64,000 nucleotides of DNA from Amycolatopsis sp. A133 (GTDB lineage: Bacteria; Actinomycetota; Actinomycetes; Mycobacteriales; Pseudonocardiaceae), in contig NZ_JAVHJU010000061.1 of assembly GCF_031082405.1 (NCBI RefSeq), positions 1 to 64,000 of the forward strand, in the 5' to 3' direction. The notes below the pieces were generated by a model that saw only the letters and a program-made list of their open reading frames with translations, was not told the DNA's origin and searched no databases. This document shows, piece by piece, positions 1 to 8,302 of the stretch. A program made the translations under genes and the position numbers. The stretch's first letter is position 1; each line of letters begins with the position of its first letter.

Positions 1-24
1 GCCTCCCCGGTCGCCCGGGGAGGC
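1..24. terminator. Perfect hairpin at window edge
   Basis: Ten-base arms (GCCTCCCCGG and its complement) flank a TCGC loop. It is probably the terminator of a gene lying left of the window. It has no U-tract, which is common in actinomycetes. Confidence 0.6.
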
Positions 25-81
25 CTTCGTCGCTTTGGTGGTCTGGCGCCCCAAGCGCCGCTGACGACCAACGCGACGAAG

Positions 82-109
82 GGTAAGGCGGGTTCTAACC
101 CGCCTTACC
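82..109. terminator. Convergent-gene palindrome, copy 1 (eroded)
   Basis: Thirteen-base arms (GGTAAGGCGGGTT and its complement) surround a 2-base centre. The right flank continues as in the two other copies (CACTCACGACCG, 109-120), but the left outer arm has diverged, so the full 50-bp palindrome survives only on one side. It lies 22 bp past the stop of the MFS gene and probably ends its transcript. Confidence 0.65.
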
Positions 110-130
110 ACTCACGACCGGCGCGGCAGA

Positions 131-1513
131 TCACTGGGCCGCGGCTCCCTGCCGGGCCCGGAGGTCGAGCTCGATCTGCTCCAGCGAGCGGCCCTTGGTC
201 TCCGGGACCAGCCACTTGGTGAGCACGAACAGCACGACGTTGACCCCGGCGAAGAGGAACATCGAGCCGCCGATGCCGAGCGACTTCGGGTCGGAGATGA
301 TCGGGAACACCGCGCTCACGATGCCCGTCGCCGCCCACAGGACCACGCTGCTGATGCCCATGCCCGTCGCCCGGTACTTCAGCGGGAACACCTCGGCCAT
401 CATCACCCAGACGACCGCGCCCCAGCCCAGTTCGTAGCCGACCAGGTAGAGCACCATCATCACCAGCATCAGCAGCCCGCGCGTGCCGGTGTCGTGGACG
501 TTGAGCACCACGAGCCCGGCCGCGACCAGCGTGAGCACCATGATGACGTTCCCGATGAGCAGCAGCGGCTTGCGGCCCCAGCGGTCCACCACGAACACGA
601 CCCACGCCGTGAAGAGGAACTTCGTGACCCCCAGCAGCACGCCGGACAGCAGCGCGGCCTGCGTGGCGAAGCCCAGGCCGATGAGCATCGTCGGGAAGTA
701 CGCGTTGATCGCGTTGACGCCGCTGAACTGCTGACCGATCGCGAGCAGCAGCGCCACGACGAGCATCGGGCGCACGAACCCGGAGAACAGGTCGCGGATC
801 CGCGGCTTCTCTTCGGTGTCGAGCCGGATGACCTCGTGGATGGTCGAAATCTCCTCGTCGAGGTCCACGGTGCTGCCGTGCGCGCTCGCCAGGACGCGCC
901 GGGCCTCTTCCTCCCGGCCGTTCTTGACCAGCCACCGCGGCGTCTCCGGCAGGAACACCAGTCCGGCCAGCAGGATCACCGCGGGCACGATCGCCCCGGC
1001 GAACATCCAGCGCCACGCCGAGATCGGCCCGAGCCAATAGCTCACCAGGAACGCGATCAGGATGCCCAGCACGATGAAGATCTGGTTGAGCGCGCCCATC
1101 GCGCCTCGCCACCGCGCCGGGGCCAGTTCGGACAGGTACGTCGGGACGGTCGACGACGAAAGGCCGATCCCCAGCCCGATGACCAGGCGCGAGAGCACCA
1201 GCAGCACGAACGTCGGCGAGAAGCTCGCCGCCAGCGTGCCGGCGATGACGATGCCCGCCGCCACCATGATCGTGCGGCGCCGGCCGAGGGCTTCGTTGGT
1301 GCGGCTGGAGAACAGCGCGCCGCCGATGGCGCCGACCGACAGGCTGGCGGTGATCACGCCCTTGTCCCAGCTGGTCAGCGCCCACAGCTTCCCGATGAAC
1401 GGGAGCACCCCGGAGATCACGCCGAGGTCGTAACCGAACAGGATGCCGCCGAGCGCACCGAAGAAGTACAAGGTGGTCCGGCCGATGTGCCGCGCCGGGG
1501 CCGTTTGCGTCAT
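131..1513 (-). CDS. Sugar porter family MFS transporter
   Basis: This 460-aa membrane protein probably imports a monosaccharide by proton symport or facilitation. About 12 hydrophobic segments are visible. Sugar-porter signatures are present: GRRRT after the second segment, PETPRW in the middle loop, DRWGRKP between segments 8 and 9, and the C-terminal PETKGRSLEQIE. The chosen ATG at 1513 starts MTQTAPARHIG behind an AGAGG-like site; an upstream in-frame ATG at 1561 would add 16 residues and is less likely. Its neighbour on the other strand is a secreted xyloglucanase, so hexose or xylose uptake after polysaccharide breakdown is plausible. The substrate cannot be read from the sequence. Confidence 0.9.
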   Translation of the reverse strand: MTQTAPARHIGRTTLYFFGALGGILFGYDLGVISGVLPFIGKLWALTSWDKGVITASLSVGAIGGALFSSRTNEALGRRRTIMVAAGIVIAGTLAASFSPTFVLLVLSRLVIGLGIGLSSSTVPTYLSELAPARWRGAMGALNQIFIVLGILIAFLVSYWLGPISAWRWMFAGAIVPAVILLAGLVFLPETPRWLVKNGREEEARRVLASAHGSTVDLDEEISTIHEVIRLDTEEKPRIRDLFSGFVRPMLVVALLLAIGQQFSGVNAINAYFPTMLIGLGFATQAALLSGVLLGVTKFLFTAWVVFVVDRWGRKPLLLIGNVIMVLTLVAAGLVVLNVHDTGTRGLLMLVMMVLYLVGYELGWGAVVWVMMAEVFPLKYRATGMGISSVVLWAATGIVSAVFPIISDPKSLGIGGSMFLFAGVNVVLFVLTKWLVPETKGRSLEQIELDLRARQGAAAQ

Positions 1514-1754
1514 TGCCTGGTCGCCTCTTTCGTAGGTCCGGTCCAGCAGCGGCCACCACACTCACACGCCGCAAAATGACGGGCAAGGAGGTTTCCGATA
1601 ACAATTCAGAAACCTGATCGCCGTTCACGTATATGATTCCGACAAACCCGGCACCCCGCGGACGCAGAGCGGGCACAAAATCCACTGTGGACAGTGCGGA
1701 CGGCGAAATCGTCGAACGCTTTACAACGCTCCGAACGCTGGTTTACCGTCCCTC

Positions 1755-1768
1755 TGGAAGCGCTCCCA
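1755..1768. promoter_or_regulatory. CebR/CelR-type operator upstream of GH74 gene
   Basis: TGGAAGCGCTCCCA differs by one base from TGGGAGCGCTCCCA, the known binding site of the LacI-family cellobiose repressors CebR (Streptomyces) and CelR (Thermobifida). It ends 16 bp before the preferred start of the xyloglucanase gene. The identical 14-mer recurs at 10207. Confidence 0.8.
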
Positions 1769-1784
1769 GAAGGTGGAGGCAGAG

Positions 1785-4541
1785 GTGCACAACGTCGTGC
1801 GAAGAACTCATTCCCCGTCCCGGTTCCGTTCGGCGAGACGGTTTCTCACCACCGCGCTCGCCGTTCTCGTGCCCGCCGCGGTCGCGGTCACCGTGGGCGC
1901 GCCGGCCTCCCCCGCCGCACCGGCGGCCACCACGTGGCGCAATGCGGAGATCGGCGGCGGCGGGTTCGTGCCGGGAATCGTCTTCAACCAGAACGAACCC
2001 GGGCTCGTCTACGCCCGCACCGACATCGGCGGGGCGTACCGGTGGAACACCGCCACCGGGCGCTGGCTCCCGCTGCTGGACTCGGTCGGCTGGACCGATT
2101 GGGGCCACAACGGCGTCGTCAGTCTCGCCACGGACGCGGTCGACCCGAACCGCGTCTACGTCGCGGCCGGGATGTACACCAACAGCTGGGACCCGAACAA
2201 CGGCGCGATCCTGCGGTCGGCCGACCGCGGCGCCACCTGGCAGGCGGCCGCGCTGCCGTTCAAGCTCGGCGGCAACATGCCCGGCCGCGGCATGGGCGAG
2301 CGGCTCGCCATCGACCCGAACCGCAACAGCGTCCTCTACCTCGGCGCGCCGAGCGGCAACGGGCTCTGGCGCAGCACCGACTCCGGCGTCACGTGGGCGA
2401 AGGTCACCAGCTTCCCCAACCCCGGCAACTACGCGCCGGACCCGTCCGACACGACGGGCTACTCCAGTGACATCGAAGGCGTCACCTGGGTGACGTTCGA
2501 CCCGTCGACCGGCACCCGCGGCAGCACCACCCAGACGATCTACGCCGGGGTCGCCGACAAGCAGAACACGGTCTACCGCAGCACCGACGGCGGCACGACG
2601 TGGGCGCGGCTGGCCGGCCAGCCGACCGGGTACCTCGCGCACAAGGGCGTGCTCGACCCGGTCGGCGGTTACCTCTACCTCGCGACGAGCGACACCGGCG
2701 GCCCCTACGACGGTGCGAAGGGCGACGTCTGGAAGTACGCCACGAAGACCGGCGCCTGGACGCGGATCAGCCCGATCCCGTCCGACAGTTCCGACGACTA
2801 CTTCGGCTACAGCGGCCTGACGATCGACCGGCAGCACCCGAACACGCTGATGGTGGCCACACAGGTGTCGTGGTGGCCGGACGTGATCTTCTTCCGCAGC
2901 ACCGACGGCGGCGCCACCTGGACCCGGATCTGGGACTTCTCGAACTACCCCGAGCGGACGCTGCGCTACACGCAGGACATCTCCTCGGTGCCCTGGCTGA
3001 ACTTCGGCCTCCAGGCCGCTCCCCCGGTGCCGTCGCCCAAGCTCGGCTGGATGACCGAGTCGGTCGAGATCGACCCGTTCGACTCCAACCACCTGCTCTA
3101 CGGCACCGGCGCGACCATCTACGGCACGTCCGACCTCACGAAGTGGGACAGCGGCGGGAAGATCACGATCAAGCCGGTCGTCGGCGGCCTCGAAGAGACC
3201 GCGGTGCTCGACCTGATCAGCCCGCCGTCGGGCGCTCCCCTGCTGTCCGGCCTCGGTGACATCGGCGGGTTCCGGCACGACAGCCTCGACGCGGTCCCGG
3301 CCACCATGTACACGCAGCCGGTGTTCACCACGACCACCAGCCTGGACTACGCCGAGCTGAACCCGGCGACAATCGTGCGCGCCGGCACGCTCGACCGGTC
3401 CGCGCGGCCGAACGACAACCGGATCGCCTTCTCCACCGACGGCGGGAAGAACTGGTTCCAGGGCGCGGAGCCGGGCGGGAACGCCGCCGGCGGCACGGTG
3501 GCCGCGGCCGCCGACGGCAGCCGGTTCGTCTGGAGCCCGGACGGCACGAACGTCAGCTATTCCGTCGGCTTCGGCTCGTCGTGGACGGCGTCCACCGGCA
3601 TCCCGGCGGGCGCGGTGGTCGAGTCCGACCGCGTCGACCCGAAACGGTTCTACGGGTTCGCGGCGGGGAAGTTCCACGTCAGCACCGACGGCGGCGCCAC
3701 GTTCACCGCGACCGCGGCCACCGGGCTGCCGTCCGGGTCCGCGCACTTCAAGGCGGTGCCGGGCGTGGCCGGGGACATCTGGCTGGCCGGCGGCTCCGGC
3801 TCGGCGTACGGCCTCTGGCACTCCACCGACTCCGGAGCGTCCTTCACAAAACTGGCGAACGTCGCCGAAGCCGACAACATCGGGTTCGGCAAGGCCGCCC
3901 CCGGCCGGACGTACCCGGCGTTGTACACGATCGCGAAGATCGGCGGGGTGCGCGGGATCTTCCGCTCGGACGACGCCGGGGCTTCGTGGACGCGGATCAA
4001 CGACGACCGCCACCAGTACGGCAACATCGGCGCGGCGCTGACCGGGGATCCGCGGGAGTACGGCCGGGTGTACGTGGGCACGAACGGCCGCGGCGTGATC
4101 GTGGGCGAGTCCGGGGGCAGCGAGCCGCCGCCCCCGACGAGCACCACACCCACCACGCCCACGACTCCGACGACTCCGACCACCACCACGCCCACGACGA
4201 CCACCACGCCGGTGCCGTCGGGGTCCTGCACGGCGGCCTACACGGTCACCAACCAGTGGCCGGGCGGGTTCCAGGCCTCGGTGAAGGTGGGCAACACCGG
4301 CACGGCCGCGGTGACCGGGTGGACGGTGACGTGGACGTTCGCCGACGGCCAGCGGGTGACGCAGGGGTGGAGCGCGCAGGTCACCCAGAGCGGCGCGGCG
4401 GTGACGGCGGTGGACGCGGGCTGGAACCGGACGATCCCCGCGGGCGGGAACGCGGAGTTCGGGTTCACCGGGACTTCGGGGACGGTGAACGGGAAGCCGG
4501 CGGCGATCTCGCTCAACGGGCGGGCCTGCACGACCTCGTGA
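1785..4541 (+). CDS. Secreted GH74 xyloglucanase with C-terminal CBM2
   Basis: This 918-aa enzyme should cut xyloglucan outside the cell. An export signal (RRFLTTALAVLVPAAVAVTV then a PASPAA cleavage zone) precedes a GH74 double beta-propeller with repeated BNR-like STDGGATW motifs. The two family catalytic aspartates fit TDIGGAYRW (about residue 80) and GLGDIGGF (about 492). A Pro/Thr linker (about 781-811) leads to a family 2 cellulose-binding module (SCTAAYTVTNQWPGGF to the end). The GTG at 1785 is chosen because GGAGG sits 5 bases upstream; a GTG at 1773 also exists. A CebR-type operator directly precedes it, so induction by cello-oligosaccharides is likely. Length and domain order match other actinomycete GH74 enzymes. 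Confidence 0.93.
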   Translation: MHNVVRRTHSPSRFRSARRFLTTALAVLVPAAVAVTVGAPASPAAPAATTWRNAEIGGGGFVPGIVFNQNEPGLVYARTDIGGAYRWNTATGRWLPLLDSVGWTDWGHNGVVSLATDAVDPNRVYVAAGMYTNSWDPNNGAILRSADRGATWQAAALPFKLGGNMPGRGMGERLAIDPNRNSVLYLGAPSGNGLWRSTDSGVTWAKVTSFPNPGNYAPDPSDTTGYSSDIEGVTWVTFDPSTGTRGSTTQTIYAGVADKQNTVYRSTDGGTTWARLAGQPTGYLAHKGVLDPVGGYLYLATSDTGGPYDGAKGDVWKYATKTGAWTRISPIPSDSSDDYFGYSGLTIDRQHPNTLMVATQVSWWPDVIFFRSTDGGATWTRIWDFSNYPERTLRYTQDISSVPWLNFGLQAAPPVPSPKLGWMTESVEIDPFDSNHLLYGTGATIYGTSDLTKWDSGGKITIKPVVGGLEETAVLDLISPPSGAPLLSGLGDIGGFRHDSLDAVPATMYTQPVFTTTTSLDYAELNPATIVRAGTLDRSARPNDNRIAFSTDGGKNWFQGAEPGGNAAGGTVAAAADGSRFVWSPDGTNVSYSVGFGSSWTASTGIPAGAVVESDRVDPKRFYGFAAGKFHVSTDGGATFTATAATGLPSGSAHFKAVPGVAGDIWLAGGSGSAYGLWHSTDSGASFTKLANVAEADNIGFGKAAPGRTYPALYTIAKIGGVRGIFRSDDAGASWTRINDDRHQYGNIGAALTGDPREYGRVYVGTNGRGVIVGESGGSEPPPPTSTTPTTPTTPTTPTTTTPTTTTTPVPSGSCTAAYTVTNQWPGGFQASVKVGNTGTAAVTGWTVTWTFADGQRVTQGWSAQVTQSGAAVTAVDAGWNRTIPAGGNAEFGFTGTSGTVNGKPAAISLNGRACTTS

Positions 4542-4554
4542 GCCGGTCTCCCGC

Positions 4555-4610
4555 AGCCGGTCGTGAGTGGTAACGCGGGTTAGAACCCTACTTACCACTC
4601 ACGACCGGCT
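4555..4610. terminator. Convergent-gene palindrome, copy 2
   Basis: Two 27-base arms, identical except for three central bases, enclose an AG centre. It lies 14 bp after the GH74 stop and faces a converging oxidoreductase gene. The outer arm AGCCGGTCGTGAGTGGTAA and its complement match copy 3 at 11500-11551. Bidirectional termination is the likely role. Confidence 0.75.
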
Positions 4611-4625
4611 GGGGCACGGGCGGGA

Positions 4626-4664
4626 AGGGGGTTTCAACCCACCCCCAGGCGGTTGAAACCCCCT
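4626..4664. terminator. Second hairpin in the 4.6-kb convergent gap
   Basis: Fourteen-base arms (AGGGGGTTTCAACC and its complement) flank an 11-base loop. It follows the palindrome at 4555-4610 closely, so this 346-bp gap holds at least two strong stem-loops. Confidence 0.6.
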
Positions 4665-4692
4665 CCCCGCGCCCCCAGTCCGGGGCAGGCGG

Positions 4693-4717
4693 CCCGAGCA
4701 GCCGCAGCCTGCTCGGG
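4693..4717. terminator. Third hairpin in the 4.6-kb convergent gap
   Basis: Nine-base arms CCCGAGCAG and CTGCTCGGG enclose a 7-base loop. From here to 4887 nothing else is recognisable; the stretch is non-coding 3' flank of the leftward operon. Confidence 0.45.
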
Positions 4718-4887
4718 CGCTGTCCCGGTAACCCCCACTCTTCCCGGTGCCGACGGCAGCCGCCATTCCTGCCCAAAGGGGACTTTTTCCTCCCGGCAAC
4801 CCCGCACTGAGCTGGGGAAACGCGGTCAGGAGATGGTCAAAATACCCACCCGGGCGCGCAAAAGTTACCCGCGCCGGGCGCGAGGGC

Positions 4888-5889
4888 TCAGGCGCTCTCC
4901 AGGACGACCTTCCCGATGTGGGTCCCGGACTCGAGGTGCTTGAGGGCGCCGTCGACGTCGTCGAAGGGGAACCGGCGGTCGATCACCGGCTTCAGGCCGG
5001 TGCGCTCGATGGCCCGGTTCATCGCCTGGAACGTCTCGCGGGAGGCGTTGGTCAGCCCGCGCAGGGTCAGCTGCTTGACCAGCACCAGGATCGGGTCGGC
5101 ACCGCCCTCGTGGGTCAGGACGCCGGCGACGCTGACGTGGCCGCCGTAGCGGGCGGCGATCATCGACTGGCCGATGGTGCCGCCGCCGCCCACGTCGACG
5201 ACGTGGTCGACGCCGCCGCCGGTCAGCCCGGCCACGGCGGCGCCCCACTCCGGGACGGTCTCGTGGTTGACGGTCTCGGCCGCGCCGAGCGCGCGCAGCC
5301 GGTCCAGCTTCGCGTCCGAACTCGACGTCGCGACGACGTGGGCGCCGCCGAGCGCGGCGAACTGCAGCGCGAAGGTGGACAGACCGCCGCTGCCGAGGGT
5401 GAGCACGGTCTGCCCGGGGGTCAGCCCGCCTTCCTCGACCACGGCACGCCACGCCGTCACCCCGGCGCTCGGCAGTGTGGCGGCTTCGGCGTAGTCGAGG
5501 TGCGCGGGCACCGCGACCACGGCGTCCTCGGCGAAGACGGCGTACTCCGCGAGCACGCCGTCGAGCGTGCCGCCCAGGTCGTCCCCGGTCTTCTCCGGGG
5601 TGCCGGGACCGGACAGCCAGTTCGGGAAGTACGTCGCCGCCACCCGGTCCCCCACCGCCCAGGCGCGCACCCCGGCCCCGACCGCGACGACCTCGCCCGC
5701 GCCGTCGGACAGCGGGATCACGTCCGGCTTCACCGGCTTCGGGTAGAAACCCTTGACGATCATCAGGTCGCGGGCGTTGACCGCCCACCCGCGCATCCGG
5801 ACCAGGACCTGCCCGGGACCGGGTTCGGGCACGTCACGCTCGCCGGGGACGAGCGCGGCGCCGGGGCGGGGCAGGGAAAAGTACTTCAC
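4888..5889 (-). CDS. Zinc-free MDR-family NAD(P)-dependent oxidoreductase
   Basis: This 333-aa cytosolic enzyme belongs to the medium-chain dehydrogenase/reductase superfamily. A GroES-like N-terminal domain is followed by a Rossmann domain with the nucleotide motif LTLGSGGLSTFALQ. The zinc ligands of true alcohol dehydrogenases are missing: NARD replaces the first Cys motif, PLSDGAGE replaces GHEGAG, and the four-Cys lobe is absent. It therefore resembles quinone-oxidoreductase or enoyl-reductase branches. The GTG at 5889 follows GGAG with a 5-base spacer. It is the last gene of the AfsA-domain operon (26 bp after the HAD gene), where it could reduce the signal precursor; that role is inferred only from position. 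Confidence 0.85.
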   Translation of the reverse strand: MKYFSLPRPGAALVPGERDVPEPGPGQVLVRMRGWAVNARDLMIVKGFYPKPVKPDVIPLSDGAGEVVAVGAGVRAWAVGDRVAATYFPNWLSGPGTPEKTGDDLGGTLDGVLAEYAVFAEDAVVAVPAHLDYAEAATLPSAGVTAWRAVVEEGGLTPGQTVLTLGSGGLSTFALQFAALGGAHVVATSSSDAKLDRLRALGAAETVNHETVPEWGAAVAGLTGGGVDHVVDVGGGGTIGQSMIAARYGGHVSVAGVLTHEGGADPILVLVKQLTLRGLTNASRETFQAMNRAIERTGLKPVIDRRFPFDDVDGALKHLESGTHIGKVVLESA

Positions 5890-5915
5890 AGCGGCTCCAT
5901 GGGTCGGGGTACTCC

Positions 5916-6617
5916 TCAACGAGGCCAGTGTGTCGAAGTCGCCAGCTCCCCGTCGACGATCGCCAGGAGTTCCGGGGTCAGGTCGGCGAGCGAACCGGCG
6001 AAGTGGCGGACACCGCAGGAAGCCATGAAGTCCCGCTGCCGGGCGTGGGCGGGGCTCGAGGGGAACCCGATGAACCCGGCGCCGTGCGCGCGGGCGTCCT
6101 CGGCCACCCGGCTGACGTCGTCGACGAACACGATCTCGTCGAACCCGGCGCCGAGCACACCGCGGGCGATGTGGTCGACGCCCGGCCGGTGTTCGTTGAT
6201 GCTCACGTAGGGCACCTCGGGGTCGAGCAGCTCGGCGAATTCGCCGAGGTACCGGTCGAAGGTGTGCTCGCGGGTCCGGCCGCCGTAGCAGACCAGTCGC
6301 ACGGGCAGCTTCGAAAGCGCTTCCAGGCAGTCCCGCGCCCCTTCGGCGACGCGGATCGGGTGCTCGGCCAGGTACTCCTGGCGCGCGGCCCAGAGCTGCT
6401 TCAGCGTCTCCTCGGCCGGCTGGTCGAGGCCGCAGAGCGCGGTGACCTTCTCCGCGACCACGATGTCGCGCAAGCCGATGACGTCCCGCTCGGCCGCGGC
6501 GTCGTAGCGCCCGCCGTGGTCGGTGACGAACCGGGCGATCATGGCCAGGTAGGTGTCGTCGATGAGCACGCCGTCGCAGTCGAGCGCGACCACGCGCAGC
6601 TTTCCGAACCGGGTCAC
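5916..6617 (-). CDS. HAD-family hydrolase, probable phosphatase
   Basis: This 233-aa protein shows the HAD motifs: DCDGVLIDD near residue 13 (nucleophile and general-acid aspartates), a middle Lys/Arg region, and VDDVSRVAED near residue 185 (metal-binding acid pair). A helical cap insertion precedes CYGGRTREHTF. Start GTG overlaps the stop of the CMD gene (GTGA), so the two are translationally coupled. HAD phosphatases accompany AfsA-like enzymes in furan-type autoregulator clusters such as MmfP of methylenomycin; by analogy this one may dephosphorylate an AfsA product. Substrate is not established by sequence. Confidence 0.83.
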   Translation of the reverse strand: MTRFGKLRVVALDCDGVLIDDTYLAMIARFVTDHGGRYDAAAERDVIGLRDIVVAEKVTALCGLDQPAEETLKQLWAARQEYLAEHPIRVAEGARDCLEALSKLPVRLVCYGGRTREHTFDRYLGEFAELLDPEVPYVSINEHRPGVDHIARGVLGAGFDEIVFVDDVSRVAEDARAHGAGFIGFPSSPAHARQRDFMASCGVRHFAGSLADLTPELLAIVDGELATSTHWPR

Positions 6618-7420
6618 CGCTGCGCGAACACTTCCCGCGCGGCGGCGATCGCGTTGAGCGCGGCCGGGAACCCGCAGTAGAAGGCCAGGTGCAGCACGGT
6701 TTCCACGACCTCTTTCCGGGTTCCGCCGACGTTGAGCAGGCCGTGGATGTGCACCTTCAGCTGCGGCAGCGCGGTGCCCAGCGCGACGCACGCGGCGATC
6801 GTGACGATCTCGCGGTGGCGCAGGCTCAGGTGCGGCCGGGTGTAGATCTCGCCGAAGGTGAATTCGACGATGTAGGCGGCCAGGTCCGGGGCGATGTCCT
6901 GCAGTGCCTCGGCGACCTTCTCGCCCGCCTCGCCGTCGACGGCCTTCATCGCGGCCAGGCCGCGCTCGTAGCGGTCCTCGATGCCGGCCCACGGCACGTC
7001 GGCCGTTTCCTCGGACGGCTCTTCCGGCGGCAGCCCGTCGAAGGCCGCCTTCAGCGCCGTCAGCGCGTTGAGCGTGGCCGGGAACCCGGCGAACGAGCTG
7101 ACGTGGATCACGGCCTCGATCAGCTGGCGGCGGGTGCAGCCGACGTTGAGCGCGGCCTTGGCGTGGAACTGCAGCTGTGAACCCGCGTAGCCGAGGGCGG
7201 TGAGCGCGGCGACCGTCACCAGCTGCCGCTCCGGCAGCGCCAGGCCGGGCCGGTGGTATACGTCGCCGTAGATGAACCCGACGCACTGCTCGCCGAACTC
7301 GGCCTCCCCGATGCTCTCGAACAGGTCCAGCACGGCCGGGCGATCCGTTCCGCCGAGCTGCTGGATGAGTTTCAAGCCCTGGGCGAAGGACGCGGAGCGG
7401 TCCTGCTGCAGGTCGGACAT
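6614..7420 (-). CDS. Tandem carboxymuconolactone-decarboxylase-like protein
   Basis: This 268-aa protein carries two copies of the CMD/AhpD fold. Copy 1 spans about 28-125 (GLALPERQLVTVAALTALG, then NVGCTRRQLIEAV) and copy 2 about 160-260 (LSLRHREIVTIAACVALG, then NVGGTRKEVVETV). The AhpD-type CxxC redox pair is absent, so decarboxylase/lactonase-like chemistry or a structural role is likelier than peroxidase coupling. It follows the AfsA-domain gene by 42 bp and overlaps the HAD gene by 4 bp. A role on a lactone-type product would suit its neighbours but is inference. Confidence 0.85.
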   Translation of the reverse strand: MSDLQQDRSASFAQGLKLIQQLGGTDRPAVLDLFESIGEAEFGEQCVGFIYGDVYHRPGLALPERQLVTVAALTALGYAGSQLQFHAKAALNVGCTRRQLIEAVIHVSSFAGFPATLNALTALKAAFDGLPPEEPSEETADVPWAGIEDRYERGLAAMKAVDGEAGEKVAEALQDIAPDLAAYIVEFTFGEIYTRPHLSLRHREIVTIAACVALGTALPQLKVHIHGLLNVGGTRKEVVETVLHLAFYCGFPAALNAIAAAREVFAQR

Positions 7421-7462
7421 CGTGGAGTGGTTTCCCTTCCGGAGTGCGGGCCGTGCGTCGGC

Positions 7463-8302
7463 TCAGCCGAGGTAGGCCCGGGTGGCCTGGTCTGCCTTGC
7501 GGCGTTCGAGGGTGTCGACGCGCCCCTGCGCGATCATCGAGTACTCGATGCCGGCGGTGGCCACGGTGCGCCCCTGCTGGCGCACCGCCGTGGTGGCGCG
7601 GAACTTCAGGTTGGTTTCCCGGCCGAGGTCGGACTCGACGATCAGCGACTCGACCGTGGCCGGGAGCGGGAACAGGAAGTCCTCGAAGGACAGGTCGATC
7701 CGCTTCCACACCCCGGCGTAGGCGGCCGGGGGCAGGCCGGGGCGGATCGCGGTCTCGAACTGCGCGATGCAGATCTGCCGCATCGCCTCGATGATCACGA
7801 TGCCCTGCACGTGCTCGCCGGTGTGGTGGTCGAGGACCAGCTCGTTGTCCCGGTGGATCCGCAGCTCGGCCCGGCAGTGCGTGGGCAGCGGGCTGTGCAC
7901 GCCCGCGAGCAGGACGTTCTCCGGCCGGTCCTTGTGGACGACCACGGGGTGTTCGGGCGGGCGCCGGAACGAGTCCGGGTCCGCGAGCCGCACGGTCCCT
8001 TCGCTCTTGTCGCAAGCGGCTTCGAGCAGGTCGCCGTCGGTCGCGTCGATGCCCTGGCCGAAGTGGACGACCCAGTGGCAGCCCGAGGCACGCAGGCCAC
8101 CGGAATCGAGCAGGCCCAGCAGGCCCGACAGCGTGAGCACCCGGTCCCCCCGGGCGAACTGCGCGAAGCGGTCGGCGACCACCACGACGTCCCGCCGGGT
8201 GTACCCGGCCAGCGCCCAGTCCTCCCCGGACGGCGTTTCCGGGCACGAAACTTCGCGCGGTGCCACCTCGGGGGCCTCCGTCGGGGTCGGGTCGGGTGTC
8301 AC
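7463..8302 (-). CDS. AfsA-domain hotdog protein, single repeat
   Basis: This 279-aa protein contains one AfsA-type hotdog repeat: VHKDRPENVLLAG (122-134) and DHHTGEHVQGIVIIEAMRQ (158-176), the hallmark blocks of gamma-butyrolactone synthases AfsA/ScbA, which join a beta-ketoacyl chain to dihydroxyacetone phosphate. Canonical AfsA has two such repeats in about 300 aa. Here the first 115 residues are unlike a hotdog and I do not recognise them. Start GTG overlaps the stop of the upstream regulator (GTGA). With the HAD and MDR genes downstream it forms a plausible condensation, dephosphorylation and reduction set. It could instead use another acyl donor and acceptor. Confidence 0.85.
   Translation of the reverse strand: MTPDPTPTEAPEVAPREVSCPETPSGEDWALAGYTRRDVVVVADRFAQFARGDRVLTLSGLLGLLDSGGLRASGCHWVVHFGQGIDATDGDLLEAACDKSEGTVRLADPDSFRRPPEHPVVVHKDRPENVLLAGVHSPLPTHCRAELRIHRDNELVLDHHTGEHVQGIVIIEAMRQICIAQFETAIRPGLPPAAYAGVWKRIDLSFEDFLFPLPATVESLIVESDLGRETNLKFRATTAVRQQGRTVATAGIEYSMIAQGRVDTLERRKADQATRAYLG

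Noticed and set aside
1743..4598. Long open frame antisense to the GH74 gene
   Set aside because: It mirrors third-position GC bias of the real gene; the product is low-complexity Arg/Gly/Asp-rich and has no recognisable fold or ribosome-binding site.
6311..6326. CebR-like sequence GAAAGCGCTTCC
   Set aside because: It has several mismatches to the operator and lies inside the HAD coding region without promoter features.
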